28,171 nucleotides of DNA, from positions 1 to 28,171 of the forward strand of contig JANRKT010000090.1 in assembly GCA_033763355.1 (NCBI GenBank), given 5' to 3'. Numbering within the stretch: the stretch's first letter is position 1; the number at the start of each line of letters is the position of its first letter. Shown here in pieces: positions 23,340-28,171 of this stretch. The translations under genes and the position numbers were made by a program. The DNA is from JANRKT01 sp033763355. Lineage in GTDB: Bacteria > Bacteroidota > Bacteroidia > Chitinophagales > Chitinophagaceae. Under the pieces are notes generated by a model. The model did not search any database. It was not told where the DNA came from and was given only the letters and a program-made list of their open reading frames with translations.

Positions 23340-24374
23340 TTATACAAGCTCGTTTTTTATCAGCGGAACAGATACCGTGAAGCTTATATTATTCCTGTGA
23401 ACGATGATTTCCCTGCCCGTAATGAGCCGGAATCTCTGGTTAATGTTATACAGCCCAGTTTGGGTACCGGGTTCTTTTTCCGTTTTGGGCTGGAAGTTAT
23501 TGTGTACAACGAGATAATCATCTGCGTTTACATAAATTTTTATGGCCAGTGGTTTTTTGGATGAAGCTATGTTGTGCTTGATGGCATTTTCTACCAGCAT
23601 CTGCAGCGCCACCGGTACAATGTGGCTTTCTGCATAGTTGGCTGGAATATCAAGTATCACATTTACGTTTTCGCCAAATCTTTTTTCAAGCAGGTACAGG
23701 TAAGGTTTTATAAATTCCAGTTCATCTTTTAAACGCACCAGCTCAGCATCCTGGTTGCGGAGTATATAGCGGTAAACTGCAGAGAACTGTTCTATAAAAG
23801 TATTGGCATCCTGATTTTTTTGCAAAATTAGTGTGGAGAGTACATTCAGATTATTGAAAAGAAAATGCGGGTTAATCCGGCTCTTTACAGCCTGCAGTTG
23901 CGCCTGAGCGCTGATCCTTCTTAGCTCTTCTGCTTCCAGTTGTTTTTGTTTGTAACGCTTCAGGAAAAAAACAATGGTATTGATACAGTGCAGGAAAAGG
24001 TTGATGCGGAAAGTGAAGAGAAAAATCAGTTTGGCTCCCACAAGCGCTTCATCACCGGTTTTACCGATCCACCATTTACCAACGATAAAATAAGTAAGAG
24101 ATGCTGCACATAGCGCAACCAACTGGCTCATGCTGAAAAAAACAAGCAGCGGGTGAATTTTATATTGTTGCCGGTACAGGCGGTTGCCCAGCAGCCGTTC
24201 GGTAAAACGGTTGCCTTCCCACACCAGCAGGCAAACGGAAACAAATGCACTTATAATATAAGGATGGGGTTCCTTGATATTATAATACCTGAAAGTTTCT
24301 GTAAAGAGGGTATTCAGGTAAGAATACAGACCCAGAGCCAGGATGAATAAATATCGGTAGCGGTGGCTGAACAT
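23340..24374 (-). CDS. LytS/YehU-type sensor histidine kinase
   Basis: 344 residues from ATG 24374; a TTG 18 bases earlier is a poorer start. Four membrane segments (about 8-28, 39-52, 76-98, 115-138) precede a coiled linker and the His_kinase domain with RINPHFLFNNLN, where His170 is the phosphorylation site, and an ATPase domain with LVENAIKHNIA and TGLYNINQRF. It phosphorylates the LytTR regulator encoded next. The signal is unknown; no separate sensor domain is seen, only the membrane part. A 34-base two-tier hairpin lies 21 bases upstream of the ATG. Confidence 0.9.
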   Translation of the reverse strand: MFSHRYRYLFILALGLYSYLNTLFTETFRYYNIKEPHPYIISAFVSVCLLVWEGNRFTERLLGNRLYRQQYKIHPLLVFFSMSQLVALCAASLTYFIVGKWWIGKTGDEALVGAKLIFLFTFRINLFLHCINTIVFFLKRYKQKQLEAEELRRISAQAQLQAVKSRINPHFLFNNLNVLSTLILQKNQDANTFIEQFSAVYRYILRNQDAELVRLKDELEFIKPYLYLLEKRFGENVNVILDIPANYAESHIVPVALQMLVENAIKHNIASSKKPLAIKIYVNADDYLVVHNNFQPKTEKEPGTQTGLYNINQRFRLITGREIIVHRNNISFTVSVPLIKNELV

Positions 24375-24394
24375 ATAATATTCTCTTAACAATT

Positions 24395-24428
24395 CAATCG
24401 GGTCAGCGGTTCGCCGCCAACCCGATTG
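24395..24428. other. 34-base two-tier hairpin between the fasciclin gene and the kinase gene
   Basis: Plus strand: CAATCGGGT, CA, GCGG, TTCG, CCGC, CA, ACCCGATTG. The outer stem has 9 perfect pairs, the inner stem 4, with a symmetric 2-by-2 internal loop and a UUCG loop (CGAA on the minus strand). It sits 41 bases after the fasciclin stop and 21 bases before the kinase ATG on the minus strand. It could end the fasciclin transcript, although the following bases AATTGTT are a weak T run, or lie in the kinase leader. On the plus strand it is followed by CCATTTTT. Confidence 0.65.
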
Positions 24429-24468
24429 CCATTTTTCAAAAGTTTAGAAAATATGGGGTTCCCTTACT

Positions 24469-25386
24469 TCACGGAAGCAATACCCTGTTGATGACATGTA
24501 TTACACCGTTGGTTGCGGTAATATCTGTTGCTGTGATATCTGATGCAGGATTGGCACTGCTGCTGATTTTAACTTTAGCAGGCGGAAGCGTTACGGTAAG
24601 GTTACCGCCCTGCAATGTGGCAACAGTAGCATTATTGGTTAAGTCCCCTGCAAATACATTGGTGGTAAGCACATGGTATTTCACCACTGTTTCAATGGTT
24701 GCAGTTGGCGCAGCATTAATATCCGCAATGGTATTGAAACCTGCGGCCCTGAAAGCCGCATTTGTAGGTGCAAACACGGTATATTTTCCGGGATTAGAAA
24801 TGGCATTTAATAAACCGGCTTTTTGCACGGCAGCAACGAGGTAAGTAAAATTGGTATCGCCTGCTGCAATCTGTGCAATGGTTTTGGTGGGCGGAATCAA
24901 CACTTTTTCAATTACATGAATTACACCATTGGCAGCGGAAACATCGGCCGATTTTACTTTAATACCATTAACAAATACCCCGTTTGCATTTCTCGAAGCA
25001 AACAATTTAGTGCCCAGCAATGTGCCCACTGCATCGCTTGTAGGTACTGCTGATGAACCAACGGCTGAAGCAAGTATATGATATTTAAGAATGCTGTCAA
25101 TACTGGAGACCGGAAGAGCATTAATAGCTGCTTCGGTTATACCTGAAGCCTGGAAAGCAGCGTTATCGGGTGCAAAAACTGTAAGGGTTCCTCCTGACAA
25201 AGCACTGGCAAGATTAGCTTTTGTAACAGCTGCTTTTAAAATGGAAAAGTTGGTGTTTTCAACTACAATATCGGTAATGGTTTTGGGAGCAGGCTGGTTG
25301 TTGTCATCTTTGTCGCAACCCGCTGCAAATATGCCGGCAGCAACAAAAGCCAGCAAGCTCATGCGAAATGAAGAATGTTTTTTCAT
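24469..25386 (-). CDS. Fasciclin (FAS1) domain lipoprotein, two domains
   Basis: 305 residues from ATG 25386 (a GTG 30 bases earlier is possible but less likely). Lipoprotein signal with lipobox before Cys in FAAGCDKDDNN. Two FAS1 domains follow: about 35-165 (TLTVFAPDNAAF, ILKYHILAS, GVIHVIEKVLIPP) and about 170-305 (KYTVFAPTNAAF, VVKYHVLTT, GVIHVINRVLLP). FAS1 domains mediate adhesion between cells or to polysaccharide. The protein is likely anchored in the outer membrane facing out. It is 118 bases downstream of the SixA-like gene on the same strand and probably has its own promoter. Confidence 0.93.
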   Translation of the reverse strand: MKKHSSFRMSLLAFVAAGIFAAGCDKDDNNQPAPKTITDIVVENTNFSILKAAVTKANLASALSGGTLTVFAPDNAAFQASGITEAAINALPVSSIDSILKYHILASAVGSSAVPTSDAVGTLLGTKLFASRNANGVFVNGIKVKSADVSAANGVIHVIEKVLIPPTKTIAQIAAGDTNFTYLVAAVQKAGLLNAISNPGKYTVFAPTNAAFRAAGFNTIADINAAPTATIETVVKYHVLTTNVFAGDLTNNATVATLQGGNLTVTLPPAKVKISSSANPASDITATDITATNGVIHVINRVLLP

Positions 25387-25504
25387 GATTTTGATTTTGT
25401 AATTATAACATTCCACCCGTGTTATGGGGAATATATAACATGCAAATCATCAAAAAAAAGCTGTGAGTTGTATCCCGGCGGGAGTGAATTGCAATGAGAG
25501 CAGA

Positions 25505-26065
25505 TCAGTGCATAACCGGTTTTGCCGTATCGCCGGGGGCAGGGGACTTCTTACCGTATATAGTCTCCTGCAGGCGGAGTCTTTTTGCTTTGCGGGTTAT
25601 GATAAAAAGGTTATCGTAATCGTTATCAGGTATCTCCTTTACATTGTGTTTCAGTTTTAAAGTATCCAGCATGCCAATAACTGAATTGCTGTGCCCCACA
25701 ATCACTGAATTTTTGCGGGAATCAAGTACGTCATAAAGAAATTTTTTAAGCGTGTCGTTTCTGTATGGCTGCACAGGTATGCCCGTTGCCCGGCTTAACG
25801 GGGCGGCTGTTTCCAGTGTGCGGTTGGTTTCGGTTGAATAAATGGCGCTTATTTTTTTATCTCTCAGTAACGAAGAAAGCGCCTCCGCCCTTTGCTGCCC
25901 TGCGGCGGTAAGATGCGGGTTATCTTTGGGTTCAGCACTTTTTTCAGCATGGCGTACGATATAAACTTTCACGCTGCTGCATGAAAAGATGAGGCAGCAA
26001 AATAACAGGCCTGCAGAGAATGTTTTTATTTTTGCCAATAGAAACAGGTTTTTCCAAAAATACAT
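25505..26065 (-). CDS. SixA-like histidine phosphatase lipoprotein
   Basis: 186 residues from ATG 26065 (an in-frame TTG 12 bases upstream is less likely). Histidine-acid phosphatase fold: VRHAEK with Arg38 and His39, Arg82 in TNRTLETA, and His125 in VGHSNSV. The hydrophobic start ends in a possible lipobox (LIFSC, Cys29), so it may be a lipoprotein outside the cytoplasm. The family includes SixA, which takes phosphate from phosphohistidine, and phosphoglycerate-mutase-like enzymes; an exported form suggests an extracytoplasmic substrate. Divergent from the DinB-like gene with 32 bases between the starts. Confidence 0.85.
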   Translation of the reverse strand: MYFWKNLFLLAKIKTFSAGLLFCCLIFSCSSVKVYIVRHAEKSAEPKDNPHLTAAGQQRAEALSSLLRDKKISAIYSTETNRTLETAAPLSRATGIPVQPYRNDTLKKFLYDVLDSRKNSVIVGHSNSVIGMLDTLKLKHNVKEIPDNDYDNLFIITRKAKRLRLQETIYGKKSPAPGDTAKPVMH

Positions 26066-26097
26066 TTTATCGCACAACTTTTTTTAAACCCGGTTAA

Positions 26098-26574
26098 ATG
26101 AACAAAGAAGTACAGTCCATTATCCGCAACATGCAGAATGTTTTAACTGGCGAGCCCTGGTATGGCAGACCCGTATATTCATTACTGGAAGATATTGATG
26201 ATGCCGTTGTTTACATGAAGCCCGAAAATACCGGTCACTCCATGATTGAACTGCTGTACCATATGCTTACATGGGCTGAGTTTACTTTAAAAAGAATCCG
26301 GAAGGACAAAGCAATGGACCTGCGGGCATTTGAAAAACTTGACTGGCGTGAAATAAAACCTGCGGTGCATACCCGGGAGAATGGATTGGCAGAATTAAAA
26401 AAAGTACATGAAGAGATCATACAGGAATTACAAACCAAAAATGATGATTTCCTGAAAGAAATTGTTGATTACAGGAATTACAATTTCCGTTTTTTGCTGA
26501 ATGGCCTGATACAGCATAATATTTATCACGCTGGTCAGGTGGCTTATGTGCAGAAGCTGTTATCAGTAAAATAA
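26098..26574 (+). CDS. DinB family protein
   Basis: 158 residues of the DinB/YfiT four-helix bundle. Candidate metal ligands are His55 in YHMLTW and His140/His144 in QHNIYHAGQ, the usual three-histidine arrangement. The family holds a divalent metal and includes enzymes acting with low-molecular-weight thiols; the reaction here is unknown. There is no signal peptide. ATG 26098. It converges with the NarL-type regulator 7 bases from its end. Confidence 0.85.
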   Translation: MNKEVQSIIRNMQNVLTGEPWYGRPVYSLLEDIDDAVVYMKPENTGHSMIELLYHMLTWAEFTLKRIRKDKAMDLRAFEKLDWREIKPAVHTRENGLAELKKVHEEIIQELQTKNDDFLKEIVDYRNYNFRFLLNGLIQHNIYHAGQVAYVQKLLSVK

Positions 26575-26581
26575 AAAACTT

Positions 26582-27241
26582 TTATACCTCCACCAGCCCA
26601 TGCCTTACTGCATACATGGCAAGGCCTACCCTTGTATGTACATGCAATTTTTCAAACAATACATTACGGTATTCATCAACAGTGCGTGGGCTTACATACA
26701 TTTTCAGCGCAATATCACGGTAAGTAAGCTCTGAACATATCAGCACCAGGAATTCTTTTTCCTTCTCTGACAGCACCACTGGCGCTTCCTCCCTTCCGGC
26801 ATCTTTATGCAGGCCGCTGATGATTTTGCCTGAAATATATTCAGAAAGGTAAAAATCTTTTTTCATCACTGAATCAAGTGCAAGCCTTAACTCTTCAGGA
26901 TCGGCATTTTTAAGAATATACCCTTTGGCCCCAAGCCTCAGCATCCTGATAATTGCCGTTTCATCATTTAACATGGAAAGGGTGAGCACTTTTACCTGGG
27001 GATAGCTCTTATGTATCCACTTAACCGTTTGGTACCCGTCCATCCCGGGCATGTTTATATCAAGCAAAACAATATCGGGAATGATAAGCTGGCTGAGCTT
27101 TTCTTTTACTTCCAGCCCGTTGTTGGCTTCAAATAAAACCGTATAATCTTCAAATGTGGCCACAAGTCTTGACAGCGCATTTCGCATCAGGGTATGATCG
27201 TCGGCAACAGCTACCTGTATTTTTTTTACTGCATTGGCCAT
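26582..27241 (-). CDS. NarL/FixJ family response regulator
   Basis: 219 residues. Receiver domain at about 8-125 with phosphoacceptor Asp61 in VLLDINMPGMDGY, Thr/Ser in TLSML and Lys in YILKNAD. A LuxR-type helix-turn-helix lies at about 155-215 (VLSEKEKEFLVLICSELTY, DIALKMYVSPRTVDEYRN, LHVHTRVGLAMYAVRHG). It is read 8 bases after the DesK/NarX-type kinase and is its cognate regulator by position. Target genes are not indicated. Confidence 0.93.
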   Translation of the reverse strand: MANAVKKIQVAVADDHTLMRNALSRLVATFEDYTVLFEANNGLEVKEKLSQLIIPDIVLLDINMPGMDGYQTVKWIHKSYPQVKVLTLSMLNDETAIIRMLRLGAKGYILKNADPEELRLALDSVMKKDFYLSEYISGKIISGLHKDAGREEAPVVLSEKEKEFLVLICSELTYRDIALKMYVSPRTVDEYRNVLFEKLHVHTRVGLAMYAVRHGLVEV

Positions 27242-27249
27242 ATGTTTTA

Positions 27250-28059
27250 TTAACCTTCCCCTGACAAAGGTAATATTACTGTTATAACTGTGCCTTTTCC
27301 GGGCCCGCTGATTATATCAACATCAGCGCCTATAAGCCTGGAACGGCTAAACAGGCTTTTAAGCCCGACCCCGCTTGACCCTGCCTCACTCTGCTTTTTT
27401 TCATCTACATCAAACCCCACACCGTCATCCTTTATCTGCATAATAAATGTCTCATCGCTGTCATAGTTCAAATCAATTTCCACCAGTGAAGCTTTGGCAT
27501 GTTTCAAAATATTATTCATCATTTCCTGGAACATGCGGAAGAGAAATATTTCTTTCTGCTGCTCAAAGCTGTATTCGTCCCCAAGCACGTTTAACTCAAC
27601 TTTTACCAAACCGCTTTTACGCAATGTTTGCACCTCAAAACGTATGGCTTCAAGCAGGCCAATCTGCGCTATGCGGTCGGTATGCAGGCTTTTGGTAAGA
27701 TTTGAAATATCTGCTGATGCTTTTGTAAGCAGTTCTTTGATGTTCAGTACAGAATCGTATGCCGGGTGGCTGCTTTCAATGGGAAGAATAGCCGAAGATA
27801 TTTTTGCAACCGATACGATCTGCCCGATGTTATCGTGCAGTTCCTGCGCTATGTTTTCAAGGGTTGCTTCCTGTATTTCAAGCTGAGACCTTAATAATTC
27901 CCGGTCGTACTGGTCTTTTAACATCACCAGTTCCTGCTCCTGCCGGTGCTGCCTGCGCTGATAAAGGTACAGTATGGTTACAATAAACCCCACCAGCATA
28001 AGAGCAAGCACAATGCTGATCACAATTACTATATAGACTTCCGTATCCTGAACCGGCAT
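27250..28059 (-). CDS. DesK/NarX-type sensor histidine kinase
   Basis: 269 residues. One membrane segment at about 8-33, then a coiled linker, then the HisKA_3 dimerisation domain with ENIAQELHDNIGQ (phospho-His75), and an ATPase domain with DDGVGFDVDE and GVGLKSLFSRSRLIGA. It phosphorylates the NarL-type regulator 8 bases downstream. No periplasmic sensing domain is present, so the signal may reach it through the membrane or the cytosol, or through a partner protein. ATG 28059. The 112 bases to the right edge hold no recognisable gene. Confidence 0.9.
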   Translation of the reverse strand: MPVQDTEVYIVIVISIVLALMLVGFIVTILYLYQRRQHRQEQELVMLKDQYDRELLRSQLEIQEATLENIAQELHDNIGQIVSVAKISSAILPIESSHPAYDSVLNIKELLTKASADISNLTKSLHTDRIAQIGLLEAIRFEVQTLRKSGLVKVELNVLGDEYSFEQQKEIFLFRMFQEMMNNILKHAKASLVEIDLNYDSDETFIMQIKDDGVGFDVDEKKQSEAGSSGVGLKSLFSRSRLIGADVDIISGPGKGTVITVILPLSGEG

Positions 28060-28171
28060 AAAAAAGCAATGGTGAAAAGTGAATACAAAAGAACATTCAG
28101 TACTGACACGATTGTTCCGAGGTTAACAATAATTACTCTTGGAAAATTACTGAAAAGATTGTTCAGACCAA

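Noticed and set aside
1..28171. CRISPR array, tRNA, rRNA, insertion sequence or prophage
   Set aside because: I saw no regularly spaced repeats, no tRNA-like cloverleaf with a GGTTCGA-type arm, no transposase or integrase motifs and no phage structural genes.

Overview
The window looks like a chromosomal piece of a Bacteroidota genome, most likely close to Chitinophagaceae (inference from family resemblance, not from a search). Support comes from -7 boxes of the TAnnTTTG type, few Shine-Dalgarno sequences, a 940-residue CarB without the C-terminal regulatory domain, long periplasmic M23 peptidases, a LytTR regulator with a 7-segment-type kinase, a two-domain fasciclin lipoprotein, and AlaRS, RsfS and FtsH of Bacteroidota type. 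Most of it is housekeeping DNA with small accessory insertions.

Layout. 1-66: start of a secreted protein on the minus strand, cut by the window edge. 246-803: GH19-type lysozyme/chitinase. 818-4528 (minus): M28 peptidase behind alaS. The alaS reading frame is broken by two in-frame TAA codons five codons apart. 4717-6385 (plus): membrane-anchored M23 peptidase and a MerR-type regulator. 6395-9113 (minus): MscS channel, secreted beta-propeller-like protein, LpxH. 9151-9596 (minus): a hicBA toxin-antitoxin pair in which both genes carry one nonsense codon. 9630-13523 (minus): gamma-glutamylcyclotransferase-like protein, then LUD protein, FtsH and RsfS as one unit transcribed rsfS-ftsH-LUD. 13755-14498 (plus): BirA. 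14571-15332 (plus): an AT-rich gene for a secreted proteasome-like Ntn hydrolase. 15347-17894 (minus): M23 peptidase, peroxiredoxin and HExxH protein. 17965-18645 (plus): YtxH-like protein and a 56-residue peptide with its own terminator. 19117-21939 (plus): carB behind a clear promoter and a hairpin-bearing leader. 21955-24374 (minus): outer-membrane barrel, LytTR regulator, sensor kinase. 24469-26065 (minus): fasciclin lipoprotein and a SixA-like phosphatase. 26098-26574 (plus): DinB-like protein. 26582-28059 (minus): NarL-type regulator and DesK/NarX-type kinase.

The points most worth a second look are: (1) alaS, an essential gene, with two GAA-to-TAA-like changes while every other motif is intact; (2) the hicBA pair, also broken by two nonsense codons explainable as G-to-T on the same strand, which together with alaS suggests a shared mutational or sequencing cause; (3) the secreted Ntn hydrolase, whose Thr/Asp/Lys layout can be laid over HslV, in a low-GC segment; (4) a 34-nt two-tier hairpin just ahead of the LytTR-system kinase; (5) the carB leader with two hairpins each followed by T residues; (6) the small-peptide transcription unit at 18475-18739. 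No CRISPR array, rRNA, tRNA, insertion sequence or phage module was recognised.
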